Assembly: GCA_007122555.1 (NCBI GenBank) | Contig: SKTL01000261.1 | Location: 1-5,200, forward strand | Length of the DNA stretch: 5,200 bases | From: Thermomicrobiaceae bacterium | GTDB taxonomy: Bacteria; Chloroflexota; Chloroflexia; Thermomicrobiales; Thermomicrobiaceae | Direction of reading: 5' to 3' | Shown here: positions 1 to 5,109 of the stretch, piece by piece | Numbering within the stretch: position 1 is the stretch's first letter | Layout of the letters: every line of letters begins with the position of its first letter | Translations under genes and position numbers: made by a program | The notes under the pieces: model-generated | Seen by the model: the letters and a program-made list of their open reading frames with translations, nothing else | Databases searched by the model: none | Told to the model about the DNA's origin: nothing

Positions 1-481
1 ATGTCAATCCAAGTGGCAGCCGCCGATCGCCCGGTTCGTCAACAGCGGGACCGATCCGGACGCCCGGCTCGGCATCCTGCTCAACACCATGCATCAATCG
101 TACTGTCCGCACTGCAAGCTCAAGCAGTACATCGACACCACGTTCGAGTACTACGACCCGGATCAGAACATCGTCGTGCAGGTGCGGCCGGAGTGGGAGT
201 ACAAGGCCGGCGGCGGCGAGAAGTATTACCTGAAACGATTTGAAGACCTCATCATGAAGTACAGCAAGACCGACGTCCGGGTGGATGTGGTCTTCGGGAT
301 GAAGCAACTGATCGACCAGTACCTCGGAGGGGATGCGGCGGTGGCTGCCGCGCAGGAAGAGTGGAATTCCCGGCGGGAAGCAGCGAAAAAACGGCATGAG
401 GAACGCACCCTCGCCACAGAAGCGTTTGAACCTGAAGCGCCGGACGGCACCGACGAGAGCGATACCGGCACACCTGGCTGA
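1..481 (+). CDS. CpXC-domain protein, 5' end missing
   Basis: This frame is open from the left edge (first full codon at 2-4) to TGA at 479-481, giving 159 visible residues. The translation fits the CpXC domain (Pfam family named for its two Cys-x-x-Cys pairs). The first visible residue is Cys, probably the last Cys of the first pair, followed by QSKWQPP. Next come VNSGTDPD (visible residues 13-20), a second pair CPHC at 35-38, the tyrosine/aspartate segment FEYYDPDQN (48-56), and VVFGMKQLIDQYL, which resembles the end of the domain. An alanine/glutamate-rich, probably helical stretch and an acidic tail ending in DESDTGTPG follow. The Cys pairs suggest zinc binding, but the family's role is unknown. 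ATG at 89 is internal: the matching domain sequence continues upstream in frame, so starting there would cut the fold. No signal peptide can be judged. The next gene starts 47 nt downstream without an obvious terminator. Confidence 0.85.
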   Translation, partial: CQSKWQPPIARFVNSGTDPDARLGILLNTMHQSYCPHCKLKQYIDTTFEYYDPDQNIVVQVRPEWEYKAGGGEKYYLKRFEDLIMKYSKTDVRVDVVFGMKQLIDQYLGGDAAVAAAQEEWNSRREAAKKRHEERTLATEAFEPEAPDGTDESDTGTPG

Positions 482-517
482 GACAACCGGCGTGCGACAT
501 CTGTCCGAACCCGAATT

Positions 518-521
518 GGAG
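518..521 (+). promoter_or_regulatory. Ribosome binding site of the 529 gene
   Basis: GGAG lies 7 nt before ATG 529. It supports that start over an overlapping ATG at 533 in another frame. Confidence 0.6.
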
Positions 522-528
522 CAATTAG

Positions 529-1062
529 ATGAGTGACAAACTGCCCGCCCTGCAAACGAGAGCCGACGATAGCCGGATCGCTCGCCAGGGACCGTCTGGC
601 CGGTTGTCCGCATTCGGCGAATGGGTTGCGTCGCCGCTCGGCCGCGCCGTTGCGCAGGTATTGCCGGATATCATCCGGATGGCGAACCGACCGAAGGCGT
701 CCGAATCACGCCCGCTGTTCTCGCAGATCCTGCCGTCGTCCGACGGAGCGAGCGGCATCACGTTGTCCGAGGTTGAAGTTGATGTCGACGTGCCGTTCAT
801 CCACCGGGTGACGATACGGAGCGCAAGCTCCTGGTCGGTTGCCCCGGATATCATTCTGGCCGAGCAGCGGAACAAGCGTCGCGGGCGCTGGAAGCTCCGT
901 GCGCTGGCGGCCGGAGCGCTGGGGGTCGCCGGGGTGGTTCTGGCGCGCCGGATCGGCATGCCTTTGCCAGCGCGTTTGAACCCCGCCGCGAGTCTGCCCT
1001 TCCTCTCGACGCCGGCGCCATCAATCGGCTCCACAGTGAAGAACCCCGGAACGGCCGAGTAG
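529..1062 (+). CDS. Hypothetical protein with one membrane segment
   Basis: An ORF of 177 codons starts at ATG 529, with GGAG at 518-521 and 7 nt spacing, and ends at TAG 1060-1062. I do not recognise a family. Residues 1-60 are polar with a short amphipathic stretch (about 31-52). Residues 77-110 read like a beta-rich segment with alternating acidic and hydrophobic residues (EVEVDVDVPF). A basic patch, RNKRRGRWK (114-122), directly precedes a hydrophobic alanine/glycine/valine stretch (about 123-139) that is probably a single membrane span. A Pro/Ser-rich tail of about 38 residues follows. The basic patch before the span predicts, by the positive-inside rule, a cytoplasmic N-terminal part. 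The gene lies close behind the CpXC gene in the same direction, so an operon is likely, but this says little about function. A long antisense frame over the same region lacks a comparable start signal and was judged a shadow. Confidence 0.72.
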   Translation: MSDKLPALQTRADDSRIARQGPSGRLSAFGEWVASPLGRAVAQVLPDIIRMANRPKASESRPLFSQILPSSDGASGITLSEVEVDVDVPFIHRVTIRSASSWSVAPDIILAEQRNKRRGRWKLRALAAGALGVAGVVLARRIGMPLPARLNPAASLPFLSTPAPSIGSTVKNPGTAE

Positions 1063-1074
1063 CCATTCCGGGGT
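1043..1074. terminator. Hairpin between convergent genes, overlapping a stop codon
   Basis: ACCCCGGAA (1043-1051) pairs perfectly with TTCCGGGGT (1066-1074), a 9-bp stem. Inside it, GGC (1053-1055) can pair with GCC (1062-1064), leaving a 6-nt loop. The stem contains the TAG stop of the 529-1062 gene in its top half. There is no long T-run on either strand, but both flanks are T-rich in the transcribed sense (TCGACATCTTCG on plus; TTCTTCACTG on minus). A bidirectional terminator serving this gene and rplY is the simplest reading; rho-assisted termination or mRNA 3'-end protection is possible. Confidence 0.55.
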
Positions 1075-1080
1075 CGACAT

Positions 1081-1105
1081 CTTCGTTCGATTCGAGCGGA
1101 CGAAG
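1081..1105. terminator. Second hairpin just downstream of rplY
   Basis: CTTCGTTCG (1081-1089) pairs with CGGACGAAG (1097-1105), a 9-bp stem with one G-T wobble and a 7-nt loop. It begins 15 nt after the rplY stop codon in the rplY direction. No T-run follows it on the minus strand, so it may act together with the hairpin at 1043-1074 rather than alone. Confidence 0.35.
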
Positions 1106-1120
1106 CCGGCCAGGTGAAGA

Positions 1121-1786
1121 TTAGGCTTCCTCTGACTCGTCCTCGCCGGCGCCTTCCTCGTCCTCGCCAACGAGTTCCGGCTCGGCGCCTTCCTCGACTT
1201 CGCCCTCTTCTTCCGGCTCTTCCTCTTCCTCGCGGATCGGGTCAAGCTTGACGATGAGGTCATCGTCCCCGCTCGTCAGCTCAACGCCGTCTGGCAACGG
1301 AAGGTCACCTGAAGAAATCTGGTCACCGATCTCCTTCAGACCGGAAATGTCGGCCAGAATCTCGTTCGGGATCATATCCGGCAGAGCGCTCACGGTGACT
1401 TCGAAGATACCGAGCGTAATCTCGGCCTCAACGGTGTCATCCAGCTCGCCGACCGTATGAACCGGAACGTTCGCTTCAACTGGCAAGCGCATATTCGGCG
1501 CGAAGAAGTCAATATGCAGGATATCGCGTCGAACCGGATGCACCTGCACCTCGCGAACGAAGACCGGCAGGCTCTTGCTCTTGCCGACTTTCAGGTCGAT
1601 CAGGCTGGTGTAGCCGACATCCCTGAATGTGAACTCAAAATCACGGGCATCGACCTGCACGGAGTCAGCGCCCTCGACCATCGGTCCGTAGACAACAGCC
1701 GGAAGGGTGCCTTCCCGGCGGAGTTTCTTGACTTTCTTGCCAAGCACTGTCCGTGGCTCGGCATCAAGCTTTGCGTGTTCGACCAT
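1121..1786 (-). CDS. rplY: 50S ribosomal protein bL25 (CTC/TL5 type)
   Basis: This 221-residue protein binds 5S rRNA in the central protuberance of the large ribosomal subunit. The N-terminal domain (about 1-95) has the family pattern R12-GKK(16-18)-LRREG(22-26)-PAVVYG(29-34) and ends with HIDFFAP (91-97). The C-terminal beta domain (about 98-183), present in TL5/CTC-type members but absent from short E. coli L25, includes VSALPDMIP (132-140) and ISGLKEIGDQI (147-157). A very acidic tail of about 36 residues (186-221, mostly Glu, Asp and Gly) follows, as in many long bL25 proteins. The ATG at 1786-1784 is the only sensible start: the conserved block begins 12 residues in and a GAGGG motif lies 9 nt upstream. 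The gene stands alone on its strand; the pth gene often found beside it elsewhere is not seen. Identification is secure. Confidence 0.97.
   Translation of the reverse strand: MVEHAKLDAEPRTVLGKKVKKLRREGTLPAVVYGPMVEGADSVQVDARDFEFTFRDVGYTSLIDLKVGKSKSLPVFVREVQVHPVRRDILHIDFFAPNMRLPVEANVPVHTVGELDDTVEAEITLGIFEVTVSALPDMIPNEILADISGLKEIGDQISSGDLPLPDGVELTSGDDDLIVKLDPIREEEEEPEEEGEVEEGAEPELVGEDEEGAGEDESEEA
1136..1196. repeat. Short direct repeats in the acidic-tail coding region
   Basis: CTCGTCCTCGCC occurs at 1136-1147 and 1157-1168, offset by 21 nt. GGCGCCTTCCTCG occurs at 1148-1160 and 1184-1196, offset by 36 nt. Both offsets are whole codons and encode repeated GEDE- and EEGA-like units of the bL25 tail. 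This is low-complexity coding sequence that could expand or shrink by slippage without shifting the frame; it is not a mobile element. Confidence 0.5.
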
Positions 1787-1795
1787 TGAAAAATA

Positions 1796-1800
1796 CCCTC
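1796..1800 (-). promoter_or_regulatory. Ribosome binding site of rplY
   Basis: On the minus strand GAGGG (1800-1796) lies 9 nt before the rplY ATG. It is the second copy of a tandem GAGGGT GAGGGT (1806-1795), followed by an A/T-rich spacer (ATTTTT), which should keep the start region unstructured. Confidence 0.55.
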
Positions 1801-1941
1801 ACCCTCAGGTGGTCCGTCATCCTCCCGGGTTCAATCTCGCGCCCGTCGGAGTACTCCGGAATCGACGAAGCGGTCCATTTCCGCTCCGAATCACGTGCGC
1901 CATGTCGGCGCCGGCAACCAGGATTGGCTGCACAACCAGAG

Positions 1942-1970
1942 AGCCTAGCATTCCCTGGACTGACACGCAA
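1942..1970 (-). promoter_or_regulatory. Candidate sigma-70-type promoter for rplY
   Basis: On the minus strand TTGCGT (1970-1965) and TAGGCT (1947-1942) are separated by 17 nt. Each matches the consensus at three of six positions, including the key TTG and the TA...T frame. Transcription would start near 1935, giving a leader of about 150 nt. This is tentative, since other A/T-rich hexamers exist in the gap. Confidence 0.28.
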
Positions 1971-2132
1971 CATAATCCGCGCCAGAAGATCTTCCCGGAG
2001 TTCGCCACACCGGCTACTCTTTTTCCTGAAGCAACGCTAGCTTGGATCGCAATGCACATATCAGCACGTTCATGTGCGCACGCGTTCATTCTGGACGGTT
2101 CGCCAATTGAACGACTCAAGGGAAATGAGAGA

Positions 2133-2189
2133 ATGCGCCTGTTCACCGTCCTGTTTGCGCTTCTGCTTTTCGTCGCGGCGGTGGAATAA
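2133..2189 (+). CDS. Possible 18-residue hydrophobic peptide
   Basis: ATG 2133 to TAA 2187-2189 encodes MRLFTVLFALLLFVAAVE, one positive residue followed by a single hydrophobic stretch and a terminal Glu. AAGGGA (2118-2123) lies 9 nt before the ATG, a reasonable ribosome site. The composition suits a tiny membrane peptide, or a signal peptide left over from a decayed exported protein; the sequence just after the stop shows no recognisable continuation in frame. The same frame is open far upstream, so this ATG is not forced. The call rests on hydrophobicity and the ribosome site only and may be chance. Confidence 0.22.
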   Translation: MRLFTVLFALLLFVAAVE

Positions 2190-2323
2190 GAGCAGCCAGA
2201 AACACCTCGCACCGGACTCCCGGCCGGGCGATCGGGTCTCCGGCGGATGAATTGTGCTGCCAGCGCCCGAGGATGATCCTCTCTTGAAGACAAACAGGCC
2301 GATCTGGCGTCGGAACCTCGGAA

Positions 2324-2353
2324 ATGGCAGCATCCGGAGAGGCGCTATATACT
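2324..2353 (+). promoter_or_regulatory. Candidate promoter of the lipoprotein gene
   Basis: ATGGCA (2324-2329) and TATACT (2348-2353) lie 18 nt apart, matching the sigma-70 consensus at four and five of six positions. Transcription would begin near 2360, about 80 nt before ATG 2440. The -10 box is the best match in the gap. Confidence 0.4.
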
Positions 2354-2397
2354 TCGCACGCTGAAAAGCTTTCCGAATACTGGCGACGGCAAAGTCC

Positions 2398-2418
2398 GGG
2401 CGGTGCGTGGCGCCGCCC
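2398..2418 (+). promoter_or_regulatory. GC-rich hairpin in the lipoprotein 5' leader
   Basis: GGGCGGTG (2398-2405) pairs with CGCCGCCC (2411-2418), 8 bp with one G-T wobble and a 5-nt loop. The loop holds GTG 2407-2409, the most upstream in-frame start codon, arguing against its use. The hairpin ends 12 nt before the ribosome site at 2431, leaving ATG 2440 accessible. No regulatory role is shown. Confidence 0.35.
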
Positions 2419-2430
2419 AAGCGAGAAACC

Positions 2431-2436
2431 GAGGTG
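2431..2436 (+). promoter_or_regulatory. Ribosome binding site that sets the lipoprotein start
   Basis: GAGGTG lies directly upstream of ATG 2440, with GAGG ending 5 nt before it. No purine-rich site precedes the upstream GTG at 2407, so this motif favours the ATG. Confidence 0.5.
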
Positions 2437-2439
2437 CTG

Positions 2440-3762
2440 ATGCGGCGGTTGAGCTTCCTTTTGATCCTGTTACTCGTGCTGGCGGCGTGCACCAGCGCCG
2501 ACGACGATACCAACGATGTCGATTCGCCAACTCCCTCCCCCACGGAAGTTGTGGACGAGTCGCCGCCGGATCCGACTCCGACTCCAGAGCCAACGCCAAC
2601 GGCGACCCCTGAGCCCGAAGATGATGCGGCGTGGGCCGAGCTGGACGCATTCGTCGATCAGGTCGTCCAGAACGTTGTCGAGCTCAGGGGGCTGGAGTTG
2701 CTGGAAGAGCTTCAGTTTGCGCTAATGACTCGCGAGGAACTGACCGAGATGCTCGAGGAAGAGATCGAGTTCGATCAGTCCGATGTCGATCTCTACTGGA
2801 TTTTCCGGCTGTTCGATGATCGTGATCTCGACCTCGAACGGCTGATGATTGATGTTCAGGCGGCGGACATTTACGGCTTCTACGACACTGAGAGCAAGGA
2901 AACCTATCTCATCGCCGAGGATCCGGAACTCAACGCGATGGAAGAAGTCTTCCTGGCGCATGAGATCACCCACGCGCTGCAGGATCAGCACTTTGACCTG
3001 GGACGACTTGACGACGAATCCAGCGATTATGACCGTTTTAACGCGTTGCTCGCGATGGTCGAAGGCGATGCCGTCCTCACTCAGGAGCTCTATGCGCAGG
3101 AGTACCTCGATGACGAACGGCGCATGGAGTACATGCGGGAAGCGATGGCCGCGGTCCAGGATGAAGCCGCGAACGCAGCGCTCGACGCGCTTCCTGCGTA
3201 TCTGATCGAAAGCCTGTCGTTCCCGTATGTCGCCGGTCCAATGTTCATGGTGCAGGTGTTTGACGGCGAGCTCAACTCACTGGACGAGCATCTGCAGAAC
3301 CCGCCGGCCTCCACGCAGCAGGTCATGAATCCGGCGGCCTATCTCCGTGGTGATATCGCCGATCCGGTCGAGGTCGAAATCCCCGACATACTCGATCGCC
3401 TTGGAGATGGCTGGTCGCTTTATGACAAGGGAACGATCGGCGTCTTCGATCTGACGATCATGTTCGAGGAAAACGGTGTTCCAGATCCGGACGACGTGCT
3501 CGAGTGGTGGAACGGATCAACCTTCGCCATGTATGAGGACGGTGAGGACGTCGTCGGCATCATCGCAAGCGTCTGGGCAGACGAAGCCAGGGCGGCCGAC
3601 TTCGAAGCGATGCTCGTCGAGACGATGGCCGATTACAGTCAGGAAGACGGCATCTGGATGGGCGACGGCCGGTTTCACACGATCATCGTCGATGGCGCGA
3701 ACGTTACGTTGAAATCCGCCTCCAGCGAAGAGGCGTTGCTCAACGCGGCACAGCTGAACTAG
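2440..3762 (+). CDS. Lipoprotein, predicted HExxH zinc metallopeptidase
   Basis: The 440-residue product starts with a lipoprotein signal: MRR, a leucine-rich core (4-14) and lipobox LAAC with Cys17 as the predicted lipidated residue. A disordered Pro/Thr/Glu linker (about 30-60) spaces the domain from the membrane. The putative catalytic motif is HEITH, with His174 and His178 as zinc ligands and Glu175 as base, followed by ALQDQHFDL. Glu208 in MVEGDA, 29 residues after His178, is the likely third ligand, a gluzincin-like arrangement. PPASTQQVMNP (288-298) is a further motif that I associate with related bacterial HExxH proteins. The mature protein is very acidic. An in-frame GTG at 2407 would add 11 residues before the MRR segment, but signal-peptide form, ribosome site and the leader hairpin favour 2440. 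Substrate and family are unknown; loss of activity cannot be excluded. The gene appears monocistronic, with its own candidate promoter and a strong hairpin after it. Confidence 0.9.
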   Translation: MRRLSFLLILLLVLAACTSADDDTNDVDSPTPSPTEVVDESPPDPTPTPEPTPTATPEPEDDAAWAELDAFVDQVVQNVVELRGLELLEELQFALMTREELTEMLEEEIEFDQSDVDLYWIFRLFDDRDLDLERLMIDVQAADIYGFYDTESKETYLIAEDPELNAMEEVFLAHEITHALQDQHFDLGRLDDESSDYDRFNALLAMVEGDAVLTQELYAQEYLDDERRMEYMREAMAAVQDEAANAALDALPAYLIESLSFPYVAGPMFMVQVFDGELNSLDEHLQNPPASTQQVMNPAAYLRGDIADPVEVEIPDILDRLGDGWSLYDKGTIGVFDLTIMFEENGVPDPDDVLEWWNGSTFAMYEDGEDVVGIIASVWADEARAADFEAMLVETMADYSQEDGIWMGDGRFHTIIVDGANVTLKSASSEEALLNAAQLN

Positions 3763-3800
3763 CCCGCTCGATTCCGCAAGCAATGCAGGGTGCGAACGCG

Positions 3801-3831
3801 CTCCGGCAAGGAAAGATCGTCCTTGTCGGGG
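3801..3831 (+). terminator. Terminator-like hairpin after the lipoprotein gene
   Basis: CTCCGGCAAGGA (3801-3812) pairs with TCCTTGTCGGGG (3820-3831), a 12-bp stem with two G-T wobbles and a 7-nt loop, starting 39 nt after the stop codon. The following sequence, TTCCGCCGTTCATTCT, is only mildly T-rich, so it is not a textbook intrinsic terminator. It lies 63 nt before the next start codon and probably separates the two units. A leader structure of the downstream gene is the alternative; I see no match to known SAM riboswitches. Confidence 0.55.
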
Positions 3832-3880
3832 TTCCGCCGTTCATTCTGCTAACGCATTATCCACCGCCGAATGACGCCAG

Positions 3881-3886
3881 AAGGAG
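3881..3886 (+). promoter_or_regulatory. Ribosome binding site that sets the PLP-enzyme start
   Basis: AAGGAG lies 8 nt before ATG 3895. It is strong and well placed, and it lies downstream of the alternative in-frame ATG at 3871, which has no such site. Confidence 0.85.
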
Positions 3887-3894
3887 TTCCCGCC

Positions 3895-5088
3895 ATGTCT
3901 GACCAGCCGAAACCCGGCAGCCGGATCGCCCACGCTGGCGAAGAGGCGATCGAATCACTTACCGAGCCGCTCGTTGCGCCCATTTACCAGACAACGGTCT
4001 ACTCGTACCCGGACATCGCCGCGGTGGATGATGTCTACGAGCGCCGAGAGCCGGGCTACATCTACAGCCGCTATGGGATGCCGAACCATCGGCTGCTCGA
4101 ATCGGTCCTGGCCGACCTGGAAGGCATGGACACCGGCGTCGCGACCGCCACCGGGATGAGCGCCATCACCTCGGTGATCTTCGGCTTACTCTCGGCCGGC
4201 GACCGGATCGTCGCCAGTAATCAGGTCTACGGCGGAACCCGGAACCTGCTCGATCAGGACGTGCAGCGACTCGGCATCGAGGTGAGCTACGTCGATGCAC
4301 TCGACCTTGAAGCGGTCAGGGCCGCCCTCGACCGGCCAGCGAGCATGCTTTATGTGGAGGGGATCACCAACCCGACCATCAATGTGCTCGATCTCACGGC
4401 GCTGTCGAACCTGGCGCGCGAGTGCGGAGCACCCTTCGTGGTCGACAGCACGTTTGCAACCCCGATTCATTGCAGCCCGGCCCAGCACGGCGCCGACATC
4501 GTCATTCATTCAACAACCAAGTTCATTGGCGGGCACAACGATGTCGCCGGCGGGATCGTCCTCGGCTCCGAGCAACTCATTGACCCGATCCGACAACTGG
4601 CCATCCGGTTCGGCGGTGTTGGGGGACCGTTCGACGCCTGGTTGGTCCTGCGCGGAATGAAAACGCTGGCGCTGCGGATGCGCCAGAGCAGCGCCAACGC
4701 AATGGCGCTGGCCGGCGCAATTCAGGCGCACCGGGCCGTCGACCGGGTTCGCTATCCCGGCCTCAGCAATCATCCCCAGCACGCGACCGCCCGTCGGCTC
4801 CTGCGGGACGGGTTCGGCAGCATGCTATCGATTGACCTACACGGCGGCCGGCAGGCTGTCGAAACCGTTGTCCGGCGACTAGAGATGATCAAGTTCGCTG
4901 AAACACTCGGGGGGTTAGGGACGACGGTCGTCCATCCGGCAACGACATCGCACCGATCGGTTGAGCCGGAGGTCAGGGAAGATCTCGGCATCGGCGATGG
5001 CCTGCTGCGCTTCTCGATCGGAATCGAAGAGCCGGAAGACCTTATCGAAGAGGTGACGACCGCGCTGGATGCCGTTCGGCGCCAGTGA
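3895..5088 (+). CDS. PLP-dependent trans-sulfuration enzyme (cystathionine gamma-synthase/lyase family)
   Basis: This 397-residue cytoplasmic enzyme belongs to the Cys/Met-metabolism fold-type I PLP family, which makes or cleaves C-S bonds at the gamma carbon (cystathionine, homocysteine or methionine chemistry). Visible landmarks are YSR (57-59; phosphate contacts to the neighbouring subunit), GMSAI (87-91; phosphate loop), Tyr112 in VYGGT (ring stacking), Asp184 in VDSTFATP (pyridine nitrogen), Lys209 in HSTTKFIGGH (Schiff base) and Arg372 in LLRFSIGIE (substrate carboxylate). Length and motif order match complete members, and all core catalytic residues are present. Two departures stand out: the usual GNPTR after YSR is GMPNH (61-65), and the Glu that E. 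coli MetB carries in GGVES is Gly342 (GGLGT). The exact substrate, whether cystathionine synthesis, its cleavage, O-acyl-homoserine sulfhydrylation or methionine cleavage, is therefore open and no symbol is given. ATG 3871 would add 8 residues but lacks a ribosome site. No convincing promoter was found in the 60 nt upstream. Confidence 0.94.
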   Translation: MSDQPKPGSRIAHAGEEAIESLTEPLVAPIYQTTVYSYPDIAAVDDVYERREPGYIYSRYGMPNHRLLESVLADLEGMDTGVATATGMSAITSVIFGLLSAGDRIVASNQVYGGTRNLLDQDVQRLGIEVSYVDALDLEAVRAALDRPASMLYVEGITNPTINVLDLTALSNLARECGAPFVVDSTFATPIHCSPAQHGADIVIHSTTKFIGGHNDVAGGIVLGSEQLIDPIRQLAIRFGGVGGPFDAWLVLRGMKTLALRMRQSSANAMALAGAIQAHRAVDRVRYPGLSNHPQHATARRLLRDGFGSMLSIDLHGGRQAVETVVRRLEMIKFAETLGGLGTTVVHPATTSHRSVEPEVREDLGIGDGLLRFSIGIEEPEDLIEEVTTALDAVRRQ

Positions 5089-5103
5089 GATGAATTCTCA
5101 GGC
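5081..5103. terminator. Weak hairpin at the end of the PLP-enzyme gene
   Basis: TGAGA (5086-5090, including the stop codon) pairs with TCTCA (5096-5100) around a 5-nt loop. GCC (5081-5083) can extend it with GGC (5101-5103) across a 2-nt bulge. It lies between apparently convergent genes and has no T-run, so a terminator role is only a possibility. Confidence 0.22.
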
Positions 5104-5109
5104 CCGTGT

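Larger units (their letters stand above)
1787..2439. other. Divergent intergenic region, about 650 nt
   Basis: This gap separates the divergent rplY and lipoprotein genes. Several reading frames of 69-160 codons cross it on both strands, but none has a recognisable motif, convincing ribosome site or credible composition, so none is called as a normal gene. It contains candidate promoters at both ends, a 12-bp palindrome CGGAGTACTCCG (1847-1858), an inverted repeat GCACAT/ATGTGC (2054-2059/2072-2077), a possible 18-codon ORF (2133-2189), and a GC-rich hairpin (2398-2418). No tRNA or known riboswitch could be fitted by eye. A decayed gene is possible but was not demonstrated. Confidence 0.6.

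Noticed and set aside
1..243. 80-codon plus-strand frame beginning with ATG at position 1
   Set aside because: It overlaps the CpXC gene in another frame. Its product is arginine-rich with no motif, while the CpXC frame is open and domain-like from the first codon.
525..1034. 169-codon minus-strand frame opposite the 529-1062 gene
   Set aside because: It has no good ribosome site, and its Arg/Ser/Ala-rich product looks like an antisense shadow. The plus frame has a ribosome site, a membrane span and matching gene order.
1820..1860. GGGTTCAATC resembling the T-loop of a tRNA
   Set aside because: The flanking bases do not form a 5-bp T-stem, and no acceptor, D or anticodon arm could be fitted around it.
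2219..2228. Palindrome CCCGGCCGGG
   Set aside because: Ten GC-only bases are likely to be self-complementary by chance in this GC-rich DNA, and there is no loop or associated element.
1817..2293. 158-codon minus-strand frame across the divergent gap
   Set aside because: The composition is Arg/Ser/Gly-rich without motifs, and it covers the candidate rplY promoter and leader. No ribosome site or conserved segment was seen.
2070..2543. 157-codon minus-strand frame overlapping the lipoprotein start
   Set aside because: It runs antisense to the signal-peptide region of a confident gene, and its product shows no recognisable features.
2560..2620. Pro/Thr-coding tract as a DNA repeat array
   Set aside because: The repetition is at the amino-acid level with irregular codons. 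It is an ordinary lipoprotein linker, not a tandem repeat or CRISPR.
3770..3894. SAM riboswitch before the PLP-enzyme gene
   Set aside because: Only a single strong hairpin is present. No multi-helix junction or recognisable SAM-I or SAM-II core bases were found by eye.
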